Part shown: positions 1 through 13,711 of the stretch, piece after piece
Position numbering within the stretch: the stretch's first letter is position 1
Layout of the letters: every line of letters begins with the position of its first letter
NCBI RefSeq assembly: GCF_000741285.1
Contig: NZ_JGZE01000001.1
Location: 124,001-188,000 of the forward strand
DNA length: 64,000 bases
DNA from: Bifidobacterium mongoliense DSM 21395
Lineage (GTDB): Bacteria > Actinomycetota > Actinomycetes > Actinomycetales > Bifidobacteriaceae
Direction: 5' to 3'
Notes under the pieces: model-generated
Databases searched by the model: none
Told to the model about the DNA's origin: nothing
What the model saw: only the letters and a program-made list of their open reading frames with translations
Program-made: the position numbers and the translations under genes

Positions 1-2050
1 TCGGCACCGGCCCCAGCACCGCGGGCATTGCGGCCTCGCCCTCGCCGACGGTGGCATGCGTGCCATCGAGCGCACCCACCTCGTGCAGCAGCCATGTCAC
101 GGCGTCCCGCCGCCCCCAGATGCAGGCGCAGGGCAGCACCGGGGGCAGGGCGGTCTGTGCGCGTTCATCGAGTTCGTGCGCGGCAAGTTGCGGGCTGTCC
201 CACAGCACGAGCGAACGGGCGAGCACGGGATCGCTTTCGCCGATGAGCAGAGCCTGACCGCCCCTGTTGCGCGGCAGGCACAAGGACACGGCCCTCATCC
301 AGTTCGTCAGTGTGTCGATGCGGGCGTCGACTCCCCGGGCATAGAGACTGGTCCAGGCGTCAAGGATCGCCACGGCCCGGTATCCGACCCCGATCCCGTC
401 ATCGGCCTGGACCAACGGTTCCGCCCCTGGAGGGGCGAGCACGAGCATGGACCGGTTCGGCACGCTGGACACGATGCCGCCCGGTTGACTCGGCCCGGAC
501 AGCACCATCGGCGCATCGCCGAACAACCCGTGCAGTTCCTGCGCGGTTCCGGCGGCACCGACACGCACCATATGCATGCGGTCGTTGCCGCAGTGCGGAC
601 AGCGCCAGTGCACGGCCGCCGCGCCGCACCATCCGCATCGGGGCACCGCGCCGGATGAGCGCACCAGCGGCCCGGTGCAGCGACGGCACCGAGCCTGGCG
701 GTGGCATCGGGTGCAGCCGAGCCGCTGTTCGACGCCGTCCTGGGGTATCGAGAGCAGCACCGGCCCCTCGTCCAGGGCCTCCTTAAGGATGCGCACGGCG
801 AAATGCGGGACGCGGGCACCCACCGTGGGATCCACAAGCCGTGTCAGCTCAGCGCGGTTGAGCCACCGTGTCCACGGCGCGCGTGACCTGACCACGGCGG
901 CGAACGGGTGCACGGCGACGCTGGGACCGCTCACCGGCGTCGCATCCGCGGCATCCATGCCCACCTCACGCTCACTCACGACGCTGCGGGCGTTGGCCAG
1001 GGCGAGGAACACCCCCTGATGACGCGCCGCCCGCAGACGCAGTACGCCGCGCGCCTGGGCGTAGGGCATCATCCCGTCGGCATGCTGATACGCCGCGTCC
1101 TCGAGAATGGCGAAGAACGCGGGCTCCCGTACCGGCGCATACATCGAGGCCCGTGGACCGACCACGCAACCCACCGCACCGCTCGCCACGGCGCAGTAGG
1201 CACGGTACCGACGATCCGGAGGCAACGAGGCGGCGAGCATGAGGTAATCGCCGCGCACCGCGTTACGTACGGGGTCGCCGGCCGTAAATTCACTCAACCC
1301 CAGCCTCCCCAGAGCACGGCACACCAGCATGGTCTCGCGCATGCCGGGCATGACGAGAACGGCGGATCGGCCATGGGCCATGGCGTCGAGGGCGAGCACG
1401 GCCAGATCGTCGGCCCACGCCGCCTGACCGGGCAGCATATCCATGACGAAGGCACCGTGCCGACGCGATTCGATGGCATCGGTGAGCGCCGCAACGTGCT
1501 CGTATGATTGCGCCAGCGATCGTAACCCGGCGTCGAGGGCGGCGTGCCCCCCCGGGTTCGTCCGACCGTATCGTGCGGCCGCCGTATCCTCCCCCGCCCG
1601 GCGCCACAACGGTTCCTTGTCGACGCGCGCGACGCGTGAGGGCAGGGACAGCCGCAGGATGTTGGCCCTCGTCCCCCCATAGGCATCGGCTATGGCAGAG
1701 ATGTCGCCGCGCATATCCTCGCCGACGAGCACATGCGGCGTCACCACCCGTTCGAGGAAACGCAACGAGGATCCGGGCACCGGGGACTGCGCCGAACGCT
1801 CCCATATGATCCCGTTGACCCGGCGGCCCGCGAACCGCACCCGTACGAGCGTGCCCGGAATCGCCGCGTCCGACTGGCTCTCATCGACGAGATAGTCGAA
1901 GGTGGACCCCAGGTGGGTCGCCTGCACATCCAGCACCACGCTGGCTATCGGCAGATCGGCGGCAGGCTCGCGCGCCGGGGCGGCCTTCCTCCGGCGACGG
2001 CGCGGGGCCATCCCCTCGAAGGCCGGTTGCTCGGCGTCGATCTCGCTCAT
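1..2050 (-). CDS. priA: Primosomal protein N' (PriA), C-terminal part cut by window edge
   Basis: Replication-restart protein that recognises stalled forks. The reading frame is open from ATG at 2050 to the window edge (about 683 residues seen). The paired cysteine zinc-binding region is intact, with CTRCHRQARCRRC near base 700 and CGWCG and CPHCG around 600-640. Where PriA helicases have a GxTGSGKT Walker A, this protein reads MLPGQAAWAD, with no lysine. Loss of the ATPase site is typical of actinobacterial PriA, so this is probably a DNA-binding, non-helicase form. It lies 34 bases downstream of metK on the same strand, probably as one transcript with rpoZ and metK. Confidence 0.85.
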   Translation of the reverse strand, partial: MSEIDAEQPAFEGMAPRRRRRKAAPAREPAADLPIASVVLDVQATHLGSTFDYLVDESQSDAAIPGTLVRVRFAGRRVNGIIWERSAQSPVPGSSLRFLERVVTPHVLVGEDMRGDISAIADAYGGTRANILRLSLPSRVARVDKEPLWRRAGEDTAAARYGRTNPGGHAALDAGLRSLAQSYEHVAALTDAIESRRHGAFVMDMLPGQAAWADDLAVLALDAMAHGRSAVLVMPGMRETMLVCRALGRLGLSEFTAGDPVRNAVRGDYLMLAASLPPDRRYRAYCAVASGAVGCVVGPRASMYAPVREPAFFAILEDAAYQHADGMMPYAQARGVLRLRAARHQGVFLALANARSVVSEREVGMDAADATPVSGPSVAVHPFAAVVRSRAPWTRWLNRAELTRLVDPTVGARVPHFAVRILKEALDEGPVLLSIPQDGVEQRLGCTRCHRQARCRRCTGPLVRSSGAVPRCGWCGAAAVHWRCPHCGNDRMHMVRVGAAGTAQELHGLFGDAPMVLSGPSQPGGIVSSVPNRSMLVLAPPGAEPLVQADDGIGVGYRAVAILDAWTSLYARGVDARIDTLTNWMRAVSLCLPRNRGGQALLIGESDPVLARSLVLWDSPQLAAHELDERAQTALPPVLPCACIWGRRDAVTWLLHEVGALDGTHATVGEGEAAMPAVLGPVP

Positions 2051-2084
2051 GGTTCACGATTCTAGGCCACACCGGGCCGTCGCG

Positions 2085-3332
2085 TCAGCGGTCCCGAGCC
2101 CCATCCCCCGTCGTTGCGGTCGCCGCGAAGGCGCGCAGCAGGGCGGGGACGCGGTCGGTGCGCTCCCAGGTGAAGTCGGGGTCCTCACGTCCGAAATGGC
2201 CGTAGGTGGCCGTTTTGCGATAGATCGGACGCAACAGATCGAGTTCGTCGATGAGCGCCGCGGGCCTTAAATCGAACACATCGCGCACGGCGCGCTGGAT
2301 GCGTTCGCGGGTGGCGTCGCCGATCTGCGTCCCGAACGTCTCCACGTTGACGCTCACCGGTTCTGCCACGCCGATGGCGTAGGCGATCTGTACCTCGACC
2401 TTGTGCGCCAGATGCGCCGCGACGATGGTCTTGGCCACCCACCGGGCGGCGTAGGCCGCGGAACGGTCCACTTTGCTCGGATCCTTGCCGGAGAAGGCGC
2501 CGCCGCCGTGATGCGCCGCACCGCCGTAGGTATCGACGATGATCTTGCGCCCCGTCAGCCCGGCATCGGCCGCGGGACCACCGAGCACGAAGGAACCGGT
2601 CGGATTGACCAACACCCGGAAATCGTCGTGCCTGACCGCTTCGCCGCAGACCTCATCGAGGACGGGTGCGATGACGTGATCGCGCAACCGACGCTCGAGC
2701 CACGGCTGCGTGACGTCCGGATCATGCTGGGTCGAGATGAGCACGGTGTCGACGCGCACGGGATGGTCATCGTCGTCGTATTCGATGGTCACCTGGGTCT
2801 TGCCGTCCGGCCGGAGATGATCGACGATGCCCTGTTTGCGCACCTGCGCCAGGCGGAAGGCGAGACGGTGGGCGAGGTAGATGGGCAGTGGCATGAGCAC
2901 GTCGGTCTCGTCCGAGGCATAGCCGAACATCACGCCCTGGTCGCCCGCCCCCTGGGACGCGTAGCGTTCCTCGCGCGAGGCGGTCGATTCGCGTGCACGG
3001 TCGAGCCGCTCGACCCCCTGGTTGATCTCCGGGCTCTGTTCGCTCAGCGCGACGAGGACGCCGCAGGAATCGGCGTCGAGGCCGATATCGGAACTGGTGT
3101 AGCCGATGGTGCGCACGACGTCGCGCACGATGTGCTGGATATCGCTGTACCCTTCGCTGGTGACCTCGCCGAAGACGAGGAACTGGCCCGTGGTGGCGGA
3201 GGTCTCCACGGCTACGTGGGAATGGGGGTCCTGACGCAGGATGTCGTCCAACACGGCGTCGGAGATCTGGTCGCAGATCTTGTCCGGATGCCCCTCGGTC
3301 ACCGACTCCGCGGAAATCAACCTACGTTCCAT
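2085..3332 (-). CDS. metK: S-adenosylmethionine synthetase
   Basis: Makes SAM from ATP and methionine in the cytoplasm. Family signatures are all present: GHPDK near the N-terminus, [12 protein letters not shown] in the middle, and [19 protein letters not shown] in the C-terminal half. Length (415 aa) is normal. Two ATGs lie close together at 3338 and 3332. The AGAGGG ribosome-binding site is correctly spaced only for 3332, so that start ([10 protein letters not shown]) is preferred. The 291 bases between this gene and rpoZ show no recognisable SAM riboswitch or other feature. Confidence 0.97.
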   Translation of the reverse strand: MERRLISAESVTEGHPDKICDQISDAVLDDILRQDPHSHVAVETSATTGQFLVFGEVTSEGYSDIQHIVRDVVRTIGYTSSDIGLDADSCGVLVALSEQSPEINQGVERLDRARESTASREERYASQGAGDQGVMFGYASDETDVLMPLPIYLAHRLAFRLAQVRKQGIVDHLRPDGKTQVTIEYDDDDHPVRVDTVLISTQHDPDVTQPWLERRLRDHVIAPVLDEVCGEAVRHDDFRVLVNPTGSFVLGGPAADAGLTGRKIIVDTYGGAAHHGGGAFSGKDPSKVDRSAAYAARWVAKTIVAAHLAHKVEVQIAYAIGVAEPVSVNVETFGTQIGDATRERIQRAVRDVFDLRPAALIDELDLLRPIYRKTATYGHFGREDPDFTWERTDRVPALLRAFAATATTGDGARDR

Positions 3333-3629
3333 GCCCATACCCTCTCGTTCGATATTCCGCCGTTCCGACTTCGGCGATCACGTGCCGATCGACGCCGTGC
3401 GGGGCTCCTCATCCATGACTGCGCCCCGGTGTCGCCGACCGTACGCCGGCGACCCGCATATCCCACGGATACACGAACCACCGCAACGATCGAGCCAACC
3501 GGGGCGTCATACGGACGTCGTCACACGACGACGCACACTTCATTGACTGCCGTCATCGACCACCGCCATTGACCACAACCAAGCACCCACGCAGGGCACT
3601 CAGACCGCAGCCAATCGATGGCCCGACGC

Positions 3630-3914
3630 TCAGTTGCCTTCGGACAGATCGTCCTCGCCCAAGGTCTCCTCGAGCAGGCCCTCGTTGATCTCGCGGAACG
3701 CGATGGACAGCGGCTTCTCCTGGTTTTTGTACTCGACCAGCGGTCCGACGTTCTGCAGCAGCCCCTCGTTGAGCTGGGTGAAATACGAATTGATCTGGCG
3801 GGCGCGCTTCGCGGCGAAGATGGACAGCGCGTATTTCGAATCGGCGTGCTCCATGAGATCGTCGATCGTGGGGTTCGCGAATCCCTGAGGATGCGGCTCG
3901 GTGCCAAATGCCAT
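3630..3914 (-). CDS. rpoZ: RNA polymerase omega subunit
   Basis: Small subunit that helps assemble RNA polymerase by holding beta-prime. The 94-aa protein ([11 protein letters not shown]...) has the conserved core [18 protein letters not shown]. The ATG at 3914 is chosen over an upstream in-frame TTG at 3929 because a GGGAGAC ribosome-binding site sits 6-8 bases before it. Its usual upstream neighbour gmk is separated here by the oppositely oriented ilvD. Confidence 0.93.
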   Translation of the reverse strand: MAFGTEPHPQGFANPTIDDLMEHADSKYALSIFAAKRARQINSYFTQLNEGLLQNVGPLVEYKNQEKPLSIAFREINEGLLEETLGEDDLSEGN

Positions 3915-4084
3915 AACTATGTCTCCCAAATCTCGAATGCAGTCATACTAGACTGTTACCGGTGCCAGTATAGTAGGCCGCCGCGATATCCGGGGCGCCC
4001 CGCTGTGGACGGCGATGCCGCGCGATGATTCCATTATGTGACCGCCGTCACACACCCCACGGGGTCAGGCATTTGAATGAGACC

Positions 4085-5941
4085 ATGCACATGCGATCAG
4101 AGAAACTCATGAAAGGCCGGATGTTCGCCGGCGCTCGGGCACTCTACAGGGCGGCCGGTGTCGATGGCAGCGATTTCGGCAAGCCCATCGTCGCGATCGC
4201 GAATTCGTTCAGCGAATTCGTGCCGGGACACGTCCACCTCAACAAAGTCGGCCGCCTCGTCTCCGAAGCGGTCAAGAAGGCCGGCGGCATCCCCCGCGAA
4301 TTCAACACCATCGCCGTCGACGACGGCATCGCCATGGGACACACCGGCATGCTCTACTCGCTGCCCAGCCGCGACCTGATCGCCGACGCCGTCGAATATT
4401 CGGTCAACGCGCACTGCGCCGACGCCCTGATCTGCATCTCCAACTGCGACAAGATCACGCCGGGCATGCTCCTGGCGGCCCTGCGTCTCAACATTCCCAC
4501 GATCTTCGTATCGGGCGGCCCCATGGAGGCCGGTACGACGACGACGTCGGACGGCACCACGAAGAGCACCGACCTCATCGACGTGATGTACGCGAGCGCC
4601 GACGACAACGTCTCGGACAAGGATCTGCTCGCCTATGAGACCTCGGTCTGTCCCACCTGCGGTTCGTGCGCCGGTATGTTCACCGCGAACTCCATGAACT
4701 GCCTGACCGAGGCGCTGGGACTGGCGCTTCCCGGCAACGGCACGGTCCTGGCTTCGCACGCCTACCGCAAGCGGCTGTTCGAGAAGGCCGGAGCCATGAT
4801 CGTGCAGCTGGCGAACCGCTGCTATCACGAGGACGACGAGTCGGTGCTGCCCCGCAACATCGCGACGCGTCACGCCTTCCAGAACGCCATGACCATGGAC
4901 GTGGCGATGGGCGGTTCGACCAACACCGTGCTGCACATCCTCGCGGCCGCCCAAAGCGCCGACGTCGACTTCACGCTCGAGGACATCGAGCGCATCAGCC
5001 ACACCGTCCCCTGCATCTGCAAGGCCAGCCCGTCGGGACCGTGGGAGATCGCCGACGTCCACCGCGCCGGCGGCATCTGCGGCATCCTCGGCGAACTCGA
5101 TCGCGGCGAGAAACTGCACCGCGACGTGCACTCCATCGACTATCCCAGTCTCGAGAAGAAGCTCGACGATTGGGACATCATGCGCCCCAACTGCATCGAT
5201 GAGGCCAAGAAGCTCTACCATGCGGCGCCCGGCGGCATCAAGTCCCCCGATCCGTGGACGCACGAGACCCTGTTCGACTCGCTCGACACCGATCGCGTCA
5301 AGGGCGCCATCCACGACCTGGAGCATCCGGCCGTCGAGGAGGGCGGTCTGGCCGTGCTTCGCGGCAACCTGGCGCCCGACGGCTGCGTCGTCAAGACCGC
5401 CGGCGTACCCAAGGAGATCTGGCATTTCCGCGGCCCCGCACTCATCGTCGAATCGCAGGAACAGGCCGTCGAGGTCATTCTCAACGGCACGCTCAAGCGT
5501 GGTCAGGCGCTCGTCATCCGCTACGAAGGCCCCAAGGGCGGTCCGGGCATGCAGGAGATGCTCTACCCGACCTCCTTCGTCAAAGGCAAGGGCATCGGCA
5601 AGGACGTGGCGCTGATCACCGACGGCCGCTACTCCGGCGGCTCATCGGGTCTGGCCATCGGGCACGTCGCGCCGGAGGCCGCCAGCAAGGGACCGATCGC
5701 CCTCATCCGCGACGGCGATACCATCGTCATCGACATCCCCAACCGTCGCATCGACGTGGATCTCTCGGACGAACAGCTCGCCCAGCGTCGCGCCGAACTG
5801 GAGGCCGGGGACGGGTACGTCGCGCACCGCGACCGGAAGGTGTCGCTGGCGCTCAAGGCCTACGCCGCCTTCGCCCGCTCCGCCGACAAGGGCGCGACCC
5901 GCGACCCCGATCTCATCAACAAGCTCTCCGGACTCGCGTGA
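4085..5941 (+). CDS. ilvD: Dihydroxy-acid dehydratase
   Basis: Fe-S enzyme of valine, leucine and isoleucine synthesis that dehydrates 2,3-dihydroxy acids to 2-oxo acids. Cluster and Mg ligands are visible in [12 protein letters not shown] and [18 protein letters not shown], and the C-terminal substrate region [19 protein letters not shown] is intact. The predicted 618 aa matches the long IlvD type. The frame stays open upstream, but [12 protein letters not shown] at 4085 is the family-like start; the ribosome-binding site is weak. It is the only plus-strand gene in the left host block and sits alone between convergent gmk and divergent rpoZ, so it must have its own promoter in 3930-4084. Confidence 0.96.
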   Translation: MHMRSEKLMKGRMFAGARALYRAAGVDGSDFGKPIVAIANSFSEFVPGHVHLNKVGRLVSEAVKKAGGIPREFNTIAVDDGIAMGHTGMLYSLPSRDLIADAVEYSVNAHCADALICISNCDKITPGMLLAALRLNIPTIFVSGGPMEAGTTTTSDGTTKSTDLIDVMYASADDNVSDKDLLAYETSVCPTCGSCAGMFTANSMNCLTEALGLALPGNGTVLASHAYRKRLFEKAGAMIVQLANRCYHEDDESVLPRNIATRHAFQNAMTMDVAMGGSTNTVLHILAAAQSADVDFTLEDIERISHTVPCICKASPSGPWEIADVHRAGGICGILGELDRGEKLHRDVHSIDYPSLEKKLDDWDIMRPNCIDEAKKLYHAAPGGIKSPDPWTHETLFDSLDTDRVKGAIHDLEHPAVEEGGLAVLRGNLAPDGCVVKTAGVPKEIWHFRGPALIVESQEQAVEVILNGTLKRGQALVIRYEGPKGGPGMQEMLYPTSFVKGKGIGKDVALITDGRYSGGSSGLAIGHVAPEAASKGPIALIRDGDTIVIDIPNRRIDVDLSDEQLAQRRAELEAGDGYVAHRDRKVSLALKAYAAFARSADKGATRDPDLINKLSGLA

Positions 5942-5976
5942 TCGCCATATCCGACATCGTCGTCTTCGCCTGATGC

Positions 5977-6606
5977 TCAGCGCGCCGGATCCGTGGCCGG
6001 GAGGCCGTACTCCCTGGCGATGACGTCCCAGAGCTCATCGGCGGCGGCCTCAACGGTGCTGTTCACGATCGTGACATCGAATTCGTGCTCGCTCGCTAGT
6101 TCCTCGCGGGCCGTGAGCAGGCGCTTGCGGCGCTGCTCCTCGTTCTCGGTGCCGCGTCCCACGAGTCGGCGGACCAGCTCATCGTAGCTGGGCGGCGCCA
6201 GGAACACATAGACGACGTCGAGACCCATGCGCTCGGCCTCGTGCCTGACTCGCCTGGCTCCTTGCAGATCGATCTCCAAAATCGTCGGGATTCCGGCGGC
6301 CACATGGTCGAGGACCGGCTGCAACGGCGTACCGTAATGGGCCATGTTGTGCACGACGGCGGTTTCGAGGAAATACCCTGCCGCCTCCTTGGCCTCGAAC
6401 TCGGCTTCATCCATGAACCAGTATGTCGTGCCGTCGATCTCGCCCGGGCGGGGGGCGCGGGTCGTTGCGGACACCGAGACCCACACCTGCGGGTGCTTCG
6501 CCCTGAGCGCGGCCTCGACCGTCCCCTTGCCCACCGCAGTGGGGCCGGTGAGGACGATGAGACGTCCGGTTCCGCGTCGTTGCCCGCGATTCGCCCCGTC
6601 TGTCAT
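5977..6606 (-). CDS. gmk: Guanylate kinase
   Basis: Phosphorylates GMP to GDP. It has a P-loop (GPTAVGKGT), the GMP-binding SATTRAPRPGE and the ILEIDLQGARRV segment. The ATG at 6606 (MTDGANRG) follows a GGTGAG ribosome-binding site and lies directly after the pyrF stop (6608-6610). A longer frame starting at 6630 would overlap pyrF and is not preferred. Length is 209 aa, with a short basic N-terminal extension before the kinase core. Last gene of the nusB-carAB-pyrF-gmk run. Confidence 0.95.
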   Translation of the reverse strand: MTDGANRGQRRGTGRLIVLTGPTAVGKGTVEAALRAKHPQVWVSVSATTRAPRPGEIDGTTYWFMDEAEFEAKEAAGYFLETAVVHNMAHYGTPLQPVLDHVAAGIPTILEIDLQGARRVRHEAERMGLDVVYVFLAPPSYDELVRRLVGRGTENEEQRRKRLLTAREELASEHEFDVTIVNSTVEAAADELWDVIAREYGLPATDPAR

Positions 6607-6607
6607 C

Positions 6608-7536
6608 TCACCGCTGCACATCCACATCACCTTCCTGATTCGTGCTCATCAGCGCCTCCCTGATATCCAACGAGATGTTCTCGGTGGCCTGGGACAGTTG
6701 CGCGATATCGGGGCCGTGGGCCGCGATGAACCGCGATACGGTCACCAGCACGTTGCCCTTGGTGCCCTTGAACACCGCCTCGAGGTCCTTCGCTTCGGCG
6801 CCCTGCCACCCGTATCCCGGGGAGAGGATGGGGCCGGTGAAACCGCCCAGATCAAGGGACGAATCGTGCAGCCAATGCCCGATCGTCGCCCCGATGATCA
6901 ATCCCACCGAACCCATGCCCGGTATGCCGTCGTTATACTGCTGCGCATGCCTGGCGATGCCGTACGCCACGGTTTTGCCCTGATAGTCGCCGGTCTGCCG
7001 TATGGCGGTCTGCAGGCTGGCCCCCTCCTGATTCGAGGTGAGGGAGGCGATGAAGATGCCCCTTCCATAGTCCAGCGCTTCGTGGATGAGTCCGCCCATC
7101 GAGCGTGCCCCGTAATAGGGCAGCAGGGTGATGGCGTCGGCCAGCATCGGGGAATCGGGATGGAAGTAGGCGTCGGCCAGAGCCGAAATCGTCGTGGCCA
7201 GCCCGCCGTGCAGGCAGTCCACGATGGTGATGACGTCCATCTGGCGCGCGGCATACAACACTCGTTCCAACGCTTCGAAGCCCTTGGACCCATAGCGTTC
7301 GAACATCGGCGTCTGGAACTTCACCGCGGCGGCCCGTCCCCGGGTCGCCTGCAGCATGCGCATGGAGAACAGCTCGGCGCCTCGGGCGTTGGCCTCGTAT
7401 CCCCAATCGGAGAGCATGCGCCGATGCGGGTCGATGCCTACGCACAACGGCCCGTATTCCGCCATCGACAGCGCCAGGCGTCTGCCGAAATCACCCCGAA
7501 CCGAGGCCGAGGCGGGTATGCTCTCGTGGTCGTCCA

Positions 7537-7540
<4 letters not shown>
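6608..7540 (-). CDS. pyrF: Orotidine 5'-phosphate decarboxylase (type 2)
   Basis: Last step of UMP synthesis. The 310-aa protein has the longer type-2 architecture, with CVGIDPHR near the N-terminus, the catalytic IVDCLHGG region and the C-terminal phosphate-binding [15 protein letters not shown]. Its ATG overlaps the carB stop by four bases (ATGA), which indicates translational coupling. Its place between carB and gmk groups pyrimidine synthesis in one operon. Confidence 0.95.
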
Positions 7541-10915
<3,375 letters not shown>

Positions 10916-10923
<8 letters not shown>

Positions 10924-12136
10924 TGCGGTGTCCTCCCTGTTCGGAGCCCATGAGCTCCGCGAAACGGTCGAAGAGATAGGCGGCGTCGTGCGGCCCTCCG
11001 GCCGCCTCTGGATGGTATTGGACGGAGAAGGCGGGGATGTCGACGCACTGCAGCCCCTCGACCACATCGTCGTTGAGATCGATGTGCGACACGAACACCC
11101 GGCCGAACTTGCCATCCCCATACGGGCTCATGACGGTCTCGCCGATGGGCGCGTCCACGGCGAAGCCGTGATTGTGGGTGGTGATCTCCACCTTGCCGGT
11201 GGTCATGTCCTTGACGGGCTGATTGCTGCCGCGATGGCCGAACTTGAGCTTGTAGGTGCCGAAGCCGAGCGCCCGGCCGAAGAGCTGGTTGCCGAAGCAG
11301 ATGCCGAAGAACGGATGCCCGGCCGCGAGCACCTCGCGCAGCAGCTCGACCACGGGACCGGCCTGTTCGGGGTCGCCCGGGCCATTGGAGAAGAAGACGC
11401 CGTCCGGGTGGAGGACTTCGATCTGCTCCAGGGTGACGTTCGAAGGCACGACATGCACCCGGCACCCGCGTTGCGACATGAGTCGCGGCGTCATCATCTT
11501 GAGTCCCAGATCAACGGCGACGACGGTGAACAGCGGATCCTTGCCCTCATACTCTCCCGAAGGTTCCACCGTATAGGGTTGGTCGGTGCTCACCTCATCG
11601 TACAGACGCCTGCCCTGCATCTTGGGGGTGTCCCTGACCTGCGCCAGCAGGACATTGATGGGCCGCACGGCACCGGTCTCGGGATCGAGCAGCGCGTCCC
11701 CGCTGAAGACGCCCGCCCGCATCACGCCTGCGGAGCGCAGGTGACGTACGAGTTCGCGGGTGTCGATGCCGCTGATGCCCACGATGTCGTATCGGTCGAG
11801 TTCGTCGTCGAGGGTTCGGGTGGACCGCCAGTTGCTGGCGATGGGACTGGGCTGCCTGACGACATAGCCCGACACCCAGATGCGTGACGACTCCGGATCC
11901 TCGTCATTGACCCCGGTGTCGCCGATATGCGGAAACGTCTGGATCACGATCTGCCGGTCGTAGCTCGGATCGGTAAGTGTCTCCTGATATCCGGTCATGC
12001 CGGTGGAGAAGACGATCTCACCGAAGGTGGCGCCCCGGGCCCCGTACGGATCACCGATGTATGTCTGTCCGTCCTCGAGGATGAGTACGGCATCCTCCGG
12101 CGTATAGCTGTTCAATGCTGCGTCTGTGAGATTCAC
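10916..12136 (-). CDS. carA: Carbamoyl-phosphate synthase small (glutaminase) subunit
   Basis: Glutamine amidotransferase partner of CarB. It has the conserved N-terminal [16 protein letters not shown] and a class-I GATase domain with nucleophile cysteine in [19 protein letters not shown] and the histidine in QYHPEA. Length 406 aa. The start is GTG at 12136, supported by a GGGAAGGG ribosome-binding site. The gene overlaps carB by 8 bases and follows nusB after 81 bases. Confidence 0.96.
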
Positions 12137-12217
12137 GATGATCCCTTCCCTCCGGCCTTACGGCCAAGACTATCGTCCGATTGGGACTCGCGGCCCGGCC
12201 GAAACGCCGCCGGACCG

Positions 12218-12928
12218 CTATGCGGAAGCTAGCGGGGGAACAGTCGTATCGGTATCGGTATCGGTATCGGTATCGGTATCAATGCCGGGAACGTTGTCCG
12301 TGGCGGCAACGGGAACGGGGCCAGGAACGTCAACCGGTTCCGACCCGGCGCTTGTCCGCTCTGCGTTAGCCTGCCCTGTTTCAGTCTGCGCTGTTTCAGC
12401 CTGCTCGGCCTTCTCTTGGTCAGCCTTAGCCTGCTCCGCAGTGGCTTGCTCGGCCGCTTCCTTTTCCGCCGCCGCTTTCTCGGCCGCGATTCTGGCGCGT
12501 TCGGCTGCCTCGGCCTCGAGATCGTACTGATCCTTGTCCGCGCACAATGCACTGAGTACGCCATGGATGAAGGAAAGCGACTCGTCGTCACTCAGGGTCT
12601 TGGCCTGGCCCAGGGCCTCGTCGATGGCCACCTTGTCGGGGACCTCGTCGTTGCCGAGAATCTCCCAAGCGGCGATGCGCAGAATATTGCGGTCGACCAC
12701 GGCCATGCGCTTGATGTTCCAACCCTTGGAATGATCGGCCAACGCGCGGTCCAGGGTGACCAGGTACTTGGCCACCGCGCGCACGATGGTGATCGCGTAA
12801 TCCGGCAACGGGGTCTGTGCCCCGGGGTGGGCGATGCGCTCAGCAAGAAGGGACAGGATGTCCTGTCCCTTCTCGTCGGCCTCGTACAACGTGTTCAGCG
12901 CCCGTTTACGAGCTGTGGAACGTGCCAT
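12218..12928 (-). CDS. nusB: Transcription antitermination protein NusB with repeat-rich tail
   Basis: RNA-binding subunit of the rRNA antitermination complex. Residues 1-140 are a standard NusB fold (MARSTARKRALNTLYEAD, then VVDRNILRIAAWE and VAIDEALGQAKTLSDDESLSFIHGVLSAL). The remaining roughly 95 residues are an A/E/Q/K-rich, probably helical segment followed by a (DT)n run encoded by a hexanucleotide tandem repeat. Most NusB proteins stop near 140 aa, so the tail is unusual. It starts 15 bases downstream of efp. Confidence 0.94.
   Translation of the reverse strand: MARSTARKRALNTLYEADEKGQDILSLLAERIAHPGAQTPLPDYAITIVRAVAKYLVTLDRALADHSKGWNIKRMAVVDRNILRIAAWEILGNDEVPDKVAIDEALGQAKTLSDDESLSFIHGVLSALCADKDQYDLEAEAAERARIAAEKAAAEKEAAEQATAEQAKADQEKAEQAETAQTETGQANAERTSAGSEPVDVPGPVPVAATDNVPGIDTDTDTDTDTDTTVPPLASA
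12245..12280. repeat. GGTATC hexanucleotide tandem repeat in nusB
   Basis: Five perfect GGTATC units (12251-12280) preceded by one imperfect CGTATC copy. On the minus strand they encode alternating Asp-Thr at the end of NusB. Because the unit is six bases, copy-number change would lengthen or shorten the protein without breaking its frame. Confidence 0.9.
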
Positions 12929-12943
12929 GGTTCGGATCCCCGA

Positions 12944-13507
12944 TCAGTTCTCACGTCCGAGGTATGACCCGTCGCGGGTATCGACCTTGACGTGCTCGCC
13001 TTCACCCACGAAGAGCGGAACCTGAATCTCAGCGCCGGTCTCCACCGTGGCGGGCTTCGTGCCCGCGTTGGAACGGTTGCCCTGTACGCCGGGCTCGGTG
13101 TGCGTGACCTCGAGGATCACGGAGGCGGGGAGTTCCACGCTCAGCGGGTTGCCGTCATGGAAGCTGATGATGCAGTCGGTGCCCTCGAGCAGGAACTTGC
13201 TCTGCTCGCCCACCATGTCCTTGGGGATGCTCACCTGGTCGTACGTGGTCATATCCATGAAGACGAAGCTGTCGCCGTCCTCGTAGGAATACTGCAACGT
13301 GCGGTTGTCGACGGTCTCGAACTCCATCTTCATGCCCGCGTTGAACGTCTTGTCGACGATCTTGCCGGTGAGCACGTTCTTGATGGTGGTGCGCACGAAA
13401 GCCGGCCCCTTGCCGGGCTTGACGTGCTGGAACTTGGTCACGGTCCACAGCTGTCCGTCGAGGTTCAGCACCGATCCGTTCTTGATGTCATTGGTAGTTT
13501 GTGCCAC
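12944..13507 (-). CDS. efp: Elongation factor P
   Basis: Rescues ribosomes stalled at polyproline. The 187-aa protein has three beta-barrel domains. The tip loop of domain I reads [14 protein letters not shown], the PGKGP type that in Actinobacteria is thought to work with an unmodified lysine. No EF-P-modifying enzyme gene is seen nearby. It is followed by nusB after 15 bases and probably begins the efp-nusB-carAB-pyrF-gmk transcript. Confidence 0.97.
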   Translation of the reverse strand: MAQTTNDIKNGSVLNLDGQLWTVTKFQHVKPGKGPAFVRTTIKNVLTGKIVDKTFNAGMKMEFETVDNRTLQYSYEDGDSFVFMDMTTYDQVSIPKDMVGEQSKFLLEGTDCIISFHDGNPLSVELPASVILEVTHTEPGVQGNRSNAGTKPATVETGAEIQVPLFVGEGEHVKVDTRDGSYLGREN

Positions 13508-13584
13508 GTAAAGTCACCCTTTATTTCTGTGAAAATGCAGACAATGCTCGATTGTCCCGCTTATTATGCCATGACGCATAGAGA

Positions 13585-13617
13585 AAGGGGACCCGGTTAC
13601 ATGAACCGAATCCCCTT
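13585..13617 (-). terminator. Terminator after tuf
   Basis: Inverted repeat AAGGGGA/TCCCCTT with an inner GGTT/AACC pair between tuf and efp. On the minus strand the hairpin is followed by a pyrimidine run (TTTCTCT), fitting intrinsic termination of the str operon. Confidence 0.7.
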
Positions 13618-13711
13618 GCCTATGCCGATTGATCACTCCCCCGAACCGACCTGACGGCCGGTGCGGAAGTGCGGACGCCTTGTATCGGCGACGCCCGCAT
13701 ACCAGCCGAAA

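Noticed and set aside
3339-3629. SAM riboswitch upstream of metK
   Set aside because: No recognisable SAM-I, SAM-II or SAM-IV core could be drawn in the leader.
10924-11121. N-terminal extension of carB
   Set aside because: Overlaps the coding end of carA and does not look like CarB; the family start is at 10923.
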